From the NCBI GenBank assembly GCA_018907035.1, contig JACCIC010000223.1:124001-188000 (forward strand): a stretch of 64,000 nucleotides of DNA. The letters run 5' to 3'. How positions within the stretch are numbered: position 1 is the stretch's first letter; the number at the start of each line of letters is the position of its first letter. The DNA is from Sycobia sp. Sy_11 (lineage: Eukaryota; Arthropoda; Insecta; Hymenoptera; Epichrysomallidae). Both the position numbers and the translations under genes were made by a program. Positions 10,594 through 22,229 of this stretch are shown here, one piece after another. The notes under the pieces are model-generated. The model saw nothing but the letters and a program-made list of their open reading frames with translations, did no database searches and was not told the DNA's origin.

Positions 10594-11296
10594 ATTTATT
10601 TAACATAATAATATTCTATTTTGTTTTTTTTATTTATTTTGTGTATGCTCTAAGATTATGTAGTTGCATCATTAATTAATTTATAATTATTATTTTAGAA
10701 ATGATAAGAAATATATATATATATATATATTTTTATATATATTTTTTTTTCATAATTTCAGGTTATAATAATAATACTGTAACATGTATAGGTTACCTTA
10801 CCCTATACATGTTGATTACTACTGCAAATGATGAAAAAAGGAGAGAAAAAGGGAAAAGAGAGAGAGAAAGATGGAGAATAAAATTGGGAGTTTAATATAG
10901 TTAATAGATAGTTAATATATTAAGAATATATATTTTGCATTAATTATTTAACATAATAATATCCTATTATTTTGCTTTTTTTATTTATTTTGTGTATGCT
11001 CTAAGATTATGTAGTTGCATCATTAATTAATTTATAATTATTATTTTAGAAATGATAAGAAATATATATATATATATTTTTATATATATATTTTTTTTTT
11101 CATAATCTCAGGTTATAATAATAATACTGTAACATGTATAGGTTACCTTATCCTGTACATGTTGATTACTACTGCAAATGATGAAAAAATGAGGGTAAAA
11201 GGGAAAAGAGAGAGAGAGAGAAAGATGGAGAATAAAATTGGGAGTTTAATATAGTTAATAAATAGTTAATATATTAAGAATATATATTTTGCATTA
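10594..11296 (+). repeat. 348-bp tandem duplication (two units)
   Basis: TAACATAATAATAT recurs at 10,601 and 10,949. The following sequence, including TGTATGCTCTAAGATTATG, a (TA)n run and a GAGAGAAAGATGGAGAATA block, is repeated with small indels in the microsatellite and purine runs. No coding content. Confidence 0.9.
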
Positions 11297-14100
11297 GAGT
11301 AAAAAATTTTATTGTTGAAGGCACGTGTCGTGTAAATAAAACAAAAGATTTTATAGAGAGGTACCTGTGCTAGAGGATATAGGATTTCAGATACTTTCTC
11401 ATTGAAAATAAATTTGTAGAAATTCCTATAAATTAATTATATTCATTAATAAACTAGCCGGTGATTTCCTTAATATGGACAACATCAAGGATTGCATCAA
11501 TCGATCATCGTTGGGTTGAGAATTTTCCGCGTGGCTTAATAAGGTTGGTGAATATCTTCAATATTAGTACATTCAAGCTTCGCTAAATAATAGTTTTTTT
11601 ATTGATTTTACTTAGAATAGTAATATAAATATCGTAGAAATTTTAGCTTAGCATTTTAAAGTGTGGGAGCGATAGAGAGATACCGACGTAGAATAGAAAT
11701 CATAAGAGTAACAATCGCGTACACAGCTTTCAGTAGTAGTTCCTCTTGCTTCTCGTAAGGTGGCGCTCTCGTTACTTTATCTCTCTGTTGTACTTACAAA
11801 TTTTTCTCTCTCACACCCTGTGTCAACGGAATCGTGCGTTAGCATAGCGTGGGTCCATATGAAGTAGGGGTAGTATAGTATTTATTATAATTTATAGAAT
11901 TTAATAAATATTAAAATTTTTCTGTCTTTTTTCAACTAAATCGAATTTTTTTGTTTCTTTTAGTTAGAAATACCATAATATTTCCCCCTGTACCTGATAA
12001 TAAACCCGTCTTTTCCTGGATTATTAATAATCTATTAATATATATTATTATTTAAATAAATTCCAGGATAAAAGGTAGGTCGGAGGAAGAAATATCTGTA
12101 ACGAACTTACGGTCCACACAAATTGTTTTAAAACGATTTAATCCATTTGGGGTTCTTTACACATCTGTTAACGGGTACTTCTACCAGGTGTTTCTTAAAT
12201 AAGGATCCCGTTACAGTACTTAATGATTTATAAATCCTTTTATAGCTATTTGTTGCGAACTAACTACTATATTATATATTAATATACATTAATATTGTCA
12301 TATTAAACTACGATATCGATTATTAATTTAACCTAAATTTTGATTGTAGTTTTGATAGAACCATACGAATTGTAAATAAAATCATCTTTATCTGTAGATA
12401 TATTATTCCTAACATCGGTAAATTTTCTGGCTTTTTTATCAATCGAAAAGGTATATTCATAATTCTGCGTCCAAAATATACTGAGCTTAAGGACCGATTT
12501 GTGATTCGTTATCTGAGTTACCCTCTACATCTTAATTGTTTTTCCATAAGTACAAAGCTTAGATTTTTGTATAAAAGGAGCTGAAAAAAGCACCAAGCAT
12601 CCCATTTCTCTGACTCTGGTGGAAGGTATCGCAGGTCTAGTTTGACGCATCTTTTCGGTTCATTTCTCTGCTTCTGACGAAAGATGTAGCACGCTTAGTG
12701 CAAAGCATCTTTCTGACGCTTTAACTCTGCACAAGACGGAAAATGTAACACATTTAGTGCGAAGCACCTTTCTTAATCTTTTAATGGATTTTTAATTTTT
12801 AATGGAAATTTAATGGATTTAATGGATTGATAATTTAATGGCTCCTGGTAGAAAAAATCTTCGCCTTGAGTACCGACCCCTTTTCTGAGTCAATTTAACT
12901 TTTACCGCCAACTTAAGGGCACCTCTGTTTTGTTCCAAAGTCACCTGTATTCATCGTTGAATCAAATAACAAGCAGTATTGTTGAAAAATGATCCACTTT
13001 TGCTTACTTTCACCATTTACTTATCCTTACTCGAAGACGAGGTATAAGACAAGGAATCTTTCGCCATAGAGATTTTTTCTGATACCTAACTTCAAAAGCA
13101 AAATGAAATTTATTCAGACCATGTAAATTTTATTGTACCCTGAACATTGTTTTCATTTTATTTATTTCGCAACATGAAGTTTATTTCAAACACCTAAGCT
13201 TTTATTATTGACCTTATTAATCGCGTTTTAACTTTTTACCCCCATTTCTCCTATTACGTGAAAGCCTAGGCTAAAATGATGCAATATAGTTTTAGTCTGT
13301 GTCGCGATGTTATGCCATCACATTGCAGTCCTTATCGCAGAGCCAGCTACTAAATTACTCACATCAAAATACAACCTTGGTGTTATCGTGAAAAAGTCAT
13401 TGTCAGAATACACATAGATAGCCTGAATGTCAATCTCTAAACTGTACAAGGACGCGTGGTTGGGATCCTAGAATTTGTAAAAAAATTATTTCCAAAGTCA
13501 CAATACGGTCCAATTCTGACAATTTTATTTTCATATCACATTTCATCTAAGTAAGCTGGATATCAATTATCAGAACTCTTAAGTATGCAAAAGTATATAA
13601 GAAAAATAAAAATAAAGTTACATGTTGGTGACGTAAATATGTAGCCTATGTAATACATATTATCTTTCAAAACATTATGAATTTGACTTGGTAAAAACTA
13701 TATTTTTTGCACAATTAGGGTAAAAACCTAACATGATATTGGGAAATAAAATTATATGGCAAAGCACGATATATATAATCCAATAGAGTTTGCATATAAA
13801 TAATAAAAAACATTTTTTTGCACTATTTTGATGAATATCAATCAAATTCGTCTATTCACTGTAATTGTAAAATTCGAGCTTCTGAAAATTTTTCATAGCT
13901 GTTAACGAACGGAAAAATAGTACAAACAATCAAAAAATGATTTTTCCGATAATCCGTCATTCTTTCTTTGTCGTTTATGACAGATCATCTATGCTTTATG
14001 TCTCTTCCTATATCCAAAATTATTAAATATGTTTATGACGTACGATAGAATCGAAGTCTGTGAAGCTCTCTCTAACAAGAAAAAAAAATATATATATATA
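11297..14100. other. AT-rich non-coding stretch
   Basis: No credible reading frame or domain. It contains an imperfect foldback at about 12,013-12,073 (TTTTCCTGGA ... TCCAGGATAAAA) and a threefold direct repeat at 12,598-12,764. Otherwise nothing recognised. Confidence 0.6.
12598..12764 (+). repeat. Three diverged ~58-bp direct repeats
   Basis: Units start at about 12,598, 12,648 and 12,706 with CATCCC/CATCTT and share ACTCTG or CTTCTGAC, then GAAAGATGTA/GAAAATGTAA, then TTAGTGC(A/G)AAGCA. Spacings are 50, 58 and 59 bp. Function unknown. Confidence 0.65.
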
Positions 14101-14136
14101 CCCGGTATCCCAGATATAACTGCTCATGATACCGGG
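14101..14136. repeat. Short perfect hairpin
   Basis: CCCGGTATC and GATACCGGG form a perfect 9-bp stem around an 18-base loop, directly after a (TA)n tract. It may be the end of a small transposon. Confidence 0.7.
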
Positions 14137-14602
14137 ATGGTATGGGGAAGGAAAAGTTATTTTTAAATATGAATATTCATTTAGGTCAATTATTAATAGT
14201 TTTTGTAGTATGGACTAATATCTGTGAGTGATCAGAAGTGGATTATTGCTCGTGAGCGAGGAAGAAGGAGGTCAAATGAATGAAAAAGAAGCTAAGTCTT
14301 TAGAACACGGAAATGACCTATAGTTGTTATTTTTCCTATCCATTGTCACGCTCGCGCAACTGCTTGTATGTACGAACGCATTACCCAAGCGGCGTTCACG
14401 CATCTTGTGAATAAATATTATCTTTCTTGGCTATAAACAATCGCTTTCCTTATTTTTGTCAAGCTACCCTTTTTTATAGCAGTCTATTCCACTCCACTGG
14501 AAATAATGAAAAAAGGGCGGATGTTTGTTCTCGGCCCGTGAAACAATCCGTATAGTCATTAGCATGTCGAGCCCGCGCCGGCACGGACGAATGATCGCAA
14601 GC

Positions 14603-14960
14603 GCACACATATGTTTTATAAAAACAAATGTGCAACTGAATTTTCTAAATGTTACAAAGATGGTAAATAGATATTTGATAATAACATTCAAAACTGGTAA
14701 AAATAAGAATTGCAAGAAACTTTGAATGGTAAATTCGGATGGTTTGAACTCGAGTTACGTATAAAATCATATAAAATAATTATGAAAGTATTGTACGAAC
14801 CCTATAAGATCATGTTATCCGACTTCTATCAATCAAATTTCCTTGCAATCAGTATTTTTACCAGTTTTGAATGTGATTCTCAAATATCGATTTTACAATC
14901 TTTGTAACATTTCGAAAATCAATTCAATTGCACATTTGTTTTTATAAAGCACGCGTGTGT
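14603..14960. repeat. Long inverted repeat (foldback), arms ~143 bp
   Basis: Left arm 14,603-14,745 and right arm 14,819-14,960 are imperfect reverse complements. For example TATAAAAACAAATGTGCAA on the left matches TTGCACATTTGTTTTTATA on the right, and ACATTCAAAACTGGTAAAAA matches TTTTTACCAGTTTTGAATGT. The loop is about 73 bp. This is the shape of a miniature foldback transposon, or of a transcript that would fold into long double-stranded RNA. Short open frames on each arm are mirror shadows. Confidence 0.85.
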
Positions 14961-14998
14961 GTCTATGCCTCTGTGTGTGTTTTTTTTTTTTTTTTTTT

Positions 14999-15290
14999 AA
15001 CAGGCGTAGGCAGAGCAAGCTCTGCACAAGTGGCCTCTCGAAAGCAGTATCCGATGTTTTCTCAAAGTTGGCCCCAGCTTTTTCTCTAATTGCAGGAACT
15101 ATTTGGTTTCGTAGCATACCTTCATAGTTTTGTACATTTATGTTACGAATAATAAAAAAGGTTGTATGATTCTGTTGTTGAGAATTCCACTCCAAACAAT
15201 TAATTTTCCTGGATATTGTGATTTGTCTTCTCTAGTCCAATGAGAATTATTATCTGACCAATATTTTATTTGTAGTTTTAGTTTATAAGG
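14999..15290 (-). pseudogene. Tc1/IS630-type DDE transposase fragment
   Basis: On the minus strand one continuous frame reads YWSDNNSHWTREDKSQYPGK (from about 15,275), then LIVWSGILNNRIIQPFF, and after a frame change (N)YEGMLRNQIVPAIREKAGAN. These match the central DDE part of Tc1/IS630-superfamily transposases common in insects, where W-(A/S)-GI and L-(x)-I-(V/L)-PAI precede the FQQDGAPPH block. That block and everything after it are missing. The fragment ends in a poly-T run (14,981-14,998). Confidence 0.65.
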
Positions 15291-15629
15291 CAAGGACACT
15301 CACGCTAATCAAACACCCCAAAAGGAACAGATTTTAGCACGTCCACGTCACTATTCCTGGTTAATGCTAAAAATAAATAAGAAAATTCAAAGTAAAATGT
15401 CCTTGAAGGGCATCGCCAAGGCTGTGCAGAGCGTCGCCGTTGCATGCACCTTGATAAAGGTTATAACTTCTGTAGCACAAAAATTGAGAGTTTCCTATGT
15501 CCAGAGGTTTGCAGACCTTGTTCGAGGTTAAATGATCCTGTGTCACCATCAAGATCATTCTTGACCCATGACTTGAGCACATATTTGGACGCACAATTTT
15601 CTGCTCGATTTCCGTTCTCAAAAATAGGG

Positions 15630-15790
15630 GTTCTCACTTGAAAAAACAAATTTGACCTTGAAATAACCTTGAAAATCAAACCCAAGGTCAAATCCAAGAT
15701 CACTATTAAATTCCGTGACGAAAGTATATATATATATATATATATATTAAGGTGTTCCGGGATTTTTTGGACACCTTATATGTATATAAG
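15630..15790. repeat. AGGTCA-rich repeat with adjoining TIR-like foldback
   Basis: TTTGACCTTGAAATAACCTTG and CCCAAGGTCAAATCC lie at 15,650-15,695. They are followed by a (TA)n tract and a short foldback (AAGGTGTTCC ... GGACACCTTATAT, about 15,750-15,782). The same order, AGGTCA motifs then GGACACCTTATAT and (TA)n, recurs at 43,141-43,870. It is probably one old dispersed repeat family. Confidence 0.5.
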
Positions 15791-17048
15791 CTGCTCTTGG
15801 AACCTTTCATTTTCAATATTTTACTTGCAATGTAAAGTAACTGATAAATAATTTTTTTTATTTTCATATAAACATTATAATTAAGGTTGCAATAATAATT
15901 CTCAAGTATCTACCAATTTATATTTCTACCACTATATTGATAGAATTGTATTTCAATATGATGAAGAAGTGAACTCAAAGTTGATTCTCGAAAATTCTTT
16001 TTTCAATTTCGACACTTTTAGACACTTTTAGCTGCTCGTTGATGCAATAAACGATAATATTGAAATTTACATAATTGGAAAATAATAAGAGAAATGTTGC
16101 TTTATTATGGTCAGGAGAATTCTAAACAGAAAAATGAAATGTTTAATTTTGTCAAGCCCGCAGAATTGTTTAATGAAAAATCTCTTATGTCAATAATTCA
16201 GGACTTATGACTGTTTTGCGACTGTGCATGTGATAATAGATTAGAATTTTTATAGAATCTAATTAATTTTCTATATTGTAAGAGATTATAGTTAATACTT
16301 TTTTTCGTTTCGTTTAAACGTAAATATATTTCTGGAATATCATTTTATTCAACCGTAATTTATTATGTTCATTTTGTCCCACCCTCGTGTCGCATGCTAA
16401 GAGGTGGGAGGGCGAAGGGATATTGGTCGTTGCTGGAAGCTGTACATTTTATGGAATAAATTTATTTAATATATTGTTTTGTAAAAAATATGTAATCTTA
16501 AAATAGCCTATGCCTTTGCCTTACACATTCAATTTTTATTTGAATCTAAAATTGAAATAAAATAGGGTTTATTTCCATTTTAGGTGCCCTTCATGCTCTA
16601 TCTTACCCTACTCTCAGGGGTAAAGCAGTTTTCAGACCATTTTCAGCATCGAGATATTTTTTAAGTTTTCATTTTATATAATTAATTACTTTTTAATTTT
16701 TAATGAAATTTATATTCAATAAACCATTATTGTTAAGTCTTAATGAAATAAAATTTTAATTCACCATGATTTTTAATTAATCCAATAGTCTCTATGGATT
16801 ATTCAAATTATATCACGGTCCACCGCCATGCAACCTATGTACCATTGCACTGAGAGCTAGCGTATATTACAAAAGCCAGCATTCAACATACCAAGATCTT
16901 CCAGTAAAGTAGCAACAATATGCGAATGCTTATACTTTTATAAACATTTGAACGACATGGATTCGCCAGTCCAGGCGGCTCTGAATCCCAAAAATCTACA
17001 CCGAATCAACCAAAGTATTTAATACACACATATATGCATATTATCTAC
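15791..17048. other. AT-rich non-coding stretch
   Basis: No domain or protein-like frame recognised. A CpG-containing patch around 16,380-16,440 stands out only slightly. Confidence 0.6.
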
Positions 17049-17880
17049 GGCTTCTATGAGGAAAATTGCACTTTCGAGTTCCAGTGGTAAAAAAAGATGT
17101 CCAAGTGTCTCGAGACGACTGCTATAGAGAGTTTTGAGTTGGAAAGGTAGAATACAACGTTCAGGTATCTCTGAACGACTTTTACTGGAAGTGTGCGTGT
17201 TGGAATGATCGAAAATGAATGTCTTTATAGAAGTCTCTTAAACACTCCCCATAGAAGTCGTTCCAAAACATCCCGAGATCGTATTCTAACGTCCCAACAT
17301 GAACCTTCCGATAGAAGTCGTCCCGCCATACCTGGACATCGTCTTCTACCCTCCGAAATTCCCCGTGGAAGACGTCCCGTCATACCCAGACCTCGTCTTC
17401 TACCATTCGAACATGAAATTTCCTGTAGAAGTTGTCCCGACATACCTAAACATCGTTTTCTACCAACTAAACTCGGTACTCCCCATAGAATTCGCCTCGT
17501 CATACCTAGACATCATCTTCTACCGTCTGAATATGAAACTCTCTGTAAAAGTTGTTCCATAACGCCTGAGAATCGCATTCTATCATCCCAACACGAAACT
17601 CCCCGTAGAAGTTGTCCCGACATACCTGAACATCGTTTTCTACCAACTAAACGCGATACTCGCTGTAGGAGTCGTCCAGAGAAAGCTAGCATCGCTTCCT
17701 AACGACTAAATACAATACTCCCTGTAGAAGTCGTTCGGAATGACCTAGCTATAGTATTTGATCGTCCCAAAACAATATTCCCCGTAGAAATCGGCCAGAG
17801 ACATCTAGACATAGCATTCTATCATCCGAACACATAACTGCCTATAGAAATCGTCTGAGGCACTGGAATATCGTAACTAA
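17049..17880. repeat. 60-bp minisatellite with inverted flanking units
   Basis: Eleven diverged units have the conserved core ATAGAAGTCGT starting at 17,251, 17,311, 17,365, 17,425, 17,485, 17,545, 17,605, 17,665, 17,724, 17,784 and 17,844. The spacing is 60 bp (one of 54 and one of 59). Each continues CCCGACATACCTGGACATCG and ends TTCTACC-x-TCCGAACATGAA-like. Two to three units in opposite orientation precede them (cores complementary at about 17,176-17,184, 17,116-17,125 and 17,049-17,058). The array is therefore head-to-head with a junction near 17,200-17,226. Confidence 0.88.
17193..17702 (+). other. Open frame of 20-residue repeats within the minisatellite
   Basis: Because the unit is 60 bp, one frame stays open for 169 codons (GTG-type or internal start) and encodes about eight diverged 20-residue units of the form ETPRRSCPDIPEHRFLPTK. 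Arg, Pro, Ser and His dominate. Two other frames, one per strand, are also open for about 90 codons, as expected from a repeat without stops. There is no signal peptide, membrane segment or known domain. I lean to a by-product of the array rather than a gene. Conservation of the frame in relatives would change that. Confidence 0.2.
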
Positions 17881-17930
17881 CCGCCCGTATACGCCAATAC
17901 AATATTACTCAGTAGTCACCGTATTTAAAA

Positions 17931-18153
17931 TGTATATATATATTATATACAATATAATATACATACTATGTATATATATATATATATATATATACATATG
18001 TCGTATATTTTCCTTTTTTCAATTAAATTCCGTGAATATTTTCGTAGCGATGCCAACGGAAATTCATGAAAATGTTGGCATTCGAATAGCGCATTTTTTA
18101 AGAAGACGATGGATATTGCCTTGTTATGCAGAAGTGACGTATTTTATATATAT
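17931..18153 (+). repeat. Dispersed repeat R, left half
   Basis: After a (TA)n tract, the segment from about 17,990 matches 2,471-2,627 (for example TTTTTTCAATTAAAT, CGTGAATA, GATGCCAACG and ATGTTGGCATTCGAATAGC). It stops at the LTR boundary at 18,154. Its right half continues at 33,116. Confidence 0.75.
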
Positions 18154-18686
18154 TGTAACCGCACGAACGGCGGTCGTAAGTTAGTGCACTTGGGTAAAAC
18201 CGCGAGAGTTCGCGAGGGCGCTTGAAGCGCAACGGTAAGTATGAGGTTCGAATTGAAGATAACTTTCATCTCCGGCGTTCGTATAGTTTGACGCACTTTC
18301 GTCCCCGACCTTCGCACAGTTCGACGCACTTTTCGCCCGTTCCGCTTTGTTGAATTTTCCGCTTTAGTTTTTCCATTGGCTGGAGTCGTGAAAGTTTGAG
18401 GTTGCCATTTTAGCGTCCTTCGCGGTAACGTGCCTTCAAGTTAAAGTTCGCGTCGTTTACGTGCGTCCACACCGGAGGAGCGGGAAAGACGCACGGTAAT
18501 ATCTTTGCCGCAGCTACGGATGGAGAGCGCGAACGGCTGAGGAACCGAACACGCTGCCGTCCGTATATCGTCGCGCATAGTGATGCCATCAGCGACTATG
18601 AGCCGCGGTCAAGCGCAACCGCCCGAGCAACCCAGGAGAAGTGAGAGGCAGCGACGCGGCCCGCCACGTCCTTACGCATCAGTATA

Positions 18687-18741
<55 letters not shown>

Positions 18742-19311
18742 ACACCAGCGAACATTGAGGCCAGCGACAGCATCGTCGGCAGCGGCAAGTAGCTTATGTA
18801 CTTTTTATTATTGTCATATTTATGTGCGTAGCTAGGCTCTTGGCCCGCCGTCGCGCCCGTGTCTCGCGATCTCCACGTGTAGCGTAGCGGTTATGCACGT
18901 ATAGTATATATCTCACGTTTTAGTATAATGTTATATTTTTGTAGCTTCATGTAATATATCGTGTATGTACCGTATATAGCGTATCGTTTCAGGTTGTACC
19001 GTTATTCTCCCGCGTTGTAGAATCTAGCGTCGCATTGCGTGTCCCCATTTTATGTGATAGCGTATTTACGAAGTAATTGTTATATTGTCGCGAAACCCGC
19101 AGCTAGCACGTAGTGTATGAGCTACACGAATAATGTAAAAGAGTTTCCTGTGATGAAAAGTGATAATATTGTCAAAACCTCGTAAAGACTGCAGCGTGAT
19201 TCGTTTCCCTTTTCCCTGTCCCCTTTCTAGCGGAATTAACGAGCAGCGGTGTGGAAGTGCCCACGCACACATCGATATACTGTAAGTAATAACGTCGAGT
19301 AAGGGGTTATA
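18154..19311 (+). repeat. 5' LTR of the gypsy-type element
   Basis: Starts TGTAACCGC and ends GGGGTTATA, a near-inverted end pair. It is alignable along its length to 31,878-33,115. It holds a (GA)n expansion at about 18,688-18,740 that the 3' copy lacks. The difference in length (1,158 versus 1,238 bp) comes from such indels. The divergence between the two LTRs, visible throughout, indicates an old insertion. Confidence 0.82.
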
Positions 19312-19314
19312 AAA

Positions 19315-19332
19315 TGGCGCCGCGAACATGGG
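19315..19332 (+). other. Primer-binding site of the gypsy-type element
   Basis: TGGCGCCGCGAACATGGG begins three bases after the 5' LTR. TGGCGCC at this place is the classical start of a tRNA-complementary primer site. Confidence 0.7.
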
Positions 19333-19746
19333 GTCCGCGACGAGAATAATCAAGAATGCCTGAAGAAGTTAAGCAGTGCATCCACTCATTTTCCCGATCC
19401 CGTATAGATAAGCCAGGCGAAGCTGAAAGTACGAAGTACATGTACATGTGCACACATGGACACGCGACAACTGCATCTATGACTGTGCGTAGAAGAATGC
19501 GCAATGGTATACTATGTATATTTTGATAGCTTGTCAAAAATATACTGGCAAGTTTGGATAATTAAAAGTTTTTTTTCCTCTTCCTCCCCTTTTTGTCAGA
19601 CCGATTTATTGACGTGTTAATTAATAAGTTATTTATTTACTATACTGCAATGAATTTACGTAAACCCCTTTTATATATATTTTGTAAAAGCAAGCAACAA
19701 TTTTATATTCATAAAATTTTTATACGTATGTTTCTTATATGTTAAA

Positions 19747-19793
<47 letters not shown>

Positions 19794-21240
19794 GATGATG
19801 AAATTATAAGTAATTGTATGTTCATAATTTTACTTATAATTTCACATAGCAATAATATCCGCTATTTTCTATCTGAGGTATAAACACACAAGGGAGAATA
19901 ACTTTCTCTTCTTCTTGTGAAATATGCTGGTATTTCAAATTGAAATAACAGCAAAGTATATGAAAGATTTAGTAATTATATAAACAAAGGTAGAAGGTCG
20001 AGATCAAAATACCTCTTAAGCTTATTGTGCTCATACCTAAGGTAAATAGCATTTTCTGGAATGTTATATATATTATCAGTTCTTCGAATGTTTTTCTATT
20101 TACAAGTTATTCATATATTTTTCATATATTATTCAAATTATCGATATTATATTTAAATTTATATGTATATTTTTCTCATGTATTGATCTTCCATGTATAT
20201 ATTATACATTCAACTGACATTGATGCTTCATCACTTTTTTCTCGTTACTCATGTCCCTAAATATTTATTAAGATAATATATTAATTATCATTTTCTATGT
20301 ATCGTTTCCTCTCTCTTTATGTATAAAAGCACATAAACATTTCATCGTTCCTGCTTCTTTTTTTACTTTTGACCATATTGCACATGACCCTGAGCAGTAC
20401 ATAGAAGATAGTTTTGTTAGAAATATGTACATCATTACAAATGAACTATAGCAATTTTCAAAATATAATACAATAATTCATCAGTATATTCAGAAGAAGA
20501 AAAATATATCAATCTGGAAATTGGAAGAGATAAATGAAAGGCTCAGCATTGAAAAACATATACAATAAATAAATATCTTAGACTCAGTGTATGTAGTATA
20601 CCTTTCCCTCCTGTTATCGGTATCGCTTCTATCCTCTTGACCATTACGTATAATTAATGTATAAGAACAACACCACCTTATAAAAAAGAAGGTGGCTCAA
20701 GTAGCAGAAGAACTTCTCTCTTTCTCCTGACAGGCATAATCTATACGCTTGACATATAGGTACACAGAACAAGAAAGTTGAATGAGAACAATTTTGAGGA
20801 AGGAGTTGGAATTTTTCAACTTTCTAAACTGGAGATAGTTGGAAATATTTACTACAAAGGTGGAGATTAATTTCAGATAATTTTGTTGAAAATTAAAGAT
20901 TTTTTGTAAACAAAAATTATTGGCAGTTTACATTAGTCAAATACAGTCAAAACTTGTTAAACTGAAAAGAAGCAAATGCCGCTATTTTTATTCCTTAAAA
21001 GCAATTCACTCAACTTAATCATCTAATTAATATATTTATGAATACTCATGATTGAGATATTAATTTCAACAAATAGCTGCTGGGAGCATAACGAACCTGA
21101 CTTAAATTACACGCTTAAGTTCAATGATATTCTAATATTGTAGGTATTCTTTTTTATTAGCTATTTTATACTGAACTATTAAATATTAAATAACCACATA
21201 AATAATATTAAACAATATTAGATAATAATAAATATGTATC
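19333..21240. other. AT-rich internal or inserted DNA
   Basis: Lies between the primer site and the BEL/Pao remnant. It has a (TA)n tract at 19,749-19,789 and a small hairpin CCACCTT...AAGGTGG at about 20,673-20,695. There is no protein-like frame. It is probably extra inserted DNA rather than original retroelement leader. Confidence 0.5.
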
Positions 21241-21469
21241 GTCGAGAATCCGCCCATCTTCTTTCGGAATCCCGAATTTGACGTGGATGTGTAACTGATA
21301 AGGTTATGCAATAAAACACAAAATATTTTGGGCAATGTGGGAAATTCCCTTTATTTGGCCCTAGGGAAAAAAGTCTTACGGTATAAAAACCCTTGATGTA
21401 AATTAGTTGTGTATTTATATGAAATATATGTATGTGAATAAATTTATATATATACGTATATGAAAATGT

Positions 21470-21668
21470 TTCAATATATGGTCCACGTGAATTGGGCTGC
21501 TGTGTAGCTACACGTGAGAGTAATCTGCAGCTCGACCTGCACCAACGTGCGAGGAGCGCCCAACAGCTCGACCAACACAGAGGTGTCGAGAGCTAATCAA
21601 TGTTTTAATATATGGTCAACGTCAATTGGGTCGGTGTGTAGCTACACGTGAGAGTAATCTTCAGCTCG
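21470..21668 (+). repeat. ~132-bp-spaced direct repeat
   Basis: The segments at about 21,472-21,535 and 21,603-21,668 share TATATGGTC(C/A)ACGT, then CAATTGG-like sequence, GTGTAGCTACACGTGAGAGT and AATCTxCAGCTCGA. They lie just beyond the protease end of the BEL/Pao remnant and could be part of its untranslated or LTR sequence. Confidence 0.75.
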
Positions 21669-21680
21669 AGTCGTACGCCG

Positions 21681-22217
21681 CTAATGTATATCGAGACCCT
21701 CGGTAAGTATCCATCCTAGTTGGGTTTTCTGTATGAGAAAATCTCGGCCATCATTCGAGAGATTAATTTGCCCGACCGAACATAGCGACAATGTAGGACC
21801 CGCCCCTATTAATAAATCTACCGGTTTAGGTATATGGAAATGCGGATCAGCTAATTTTACATTCGCTGGAAATTTGGTACGCTCGCGAGGAAAAATCTCA
21901 TCCGGAACCATACCTGTAACTTTAGGTACTATTAAAGAAGAGAGCGTTTTTTCAAAATTTCCCGCTGTAGAGCGAAATGTAATTTTAACTGCTCGCCTTA
22001 CAGCAGTGTACGTGTCATTGATCGCACTAATTGGTATGGAACAGGGTATTATCCAAAGATTCAAGCGGTTCACTAAATCAGAAGTAACGAATTGTGTAGT
22101 GGCGCAAGTATCGAGTAGTGCACGAGCCCTAATGAACGTGCCGTCATTTGCATGTACTAAAACGATAGCGGTCATCATGAGATCCGATCGAAGCGCACGC
22201 GAAACGGTGGTTAGCAT
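21681..22217 (-). pseudogene. BEL/Pao aspartic protease region
   Basis: A 178-codon open frame. The N-terminal part contains RARALLDTCATTQFVT, corresponding to the retroelement protease active site, where Asp is normally followed by (S/T)-G. Here the glycine position is Cys (D36-T-C-A), which should disable catalysis. The C-terminal part, with PHFHIPKPVDLLIGAG and QKTQLGWILTEG, is the conserved continuation toward the RT found in BEL/Pao polyproteins (IDLLLGAD and T-x-LGWIV type motifs). The frame stops just before the RT would start. It is the continuation of the zinc-knuckle gag upstream, in a different frame. Confidence 0.8.
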
Positions 22218-22229
22218 GCTTGATGATAG

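Noticed and set aside
18245..18253. GGTTCGAAT, a tRNA B-box-like sequence in the LTR (also at 32,002-32,010)
   Set aside because: No convincing A box or cloverleaf around it, so no tRNA or SINE is called.
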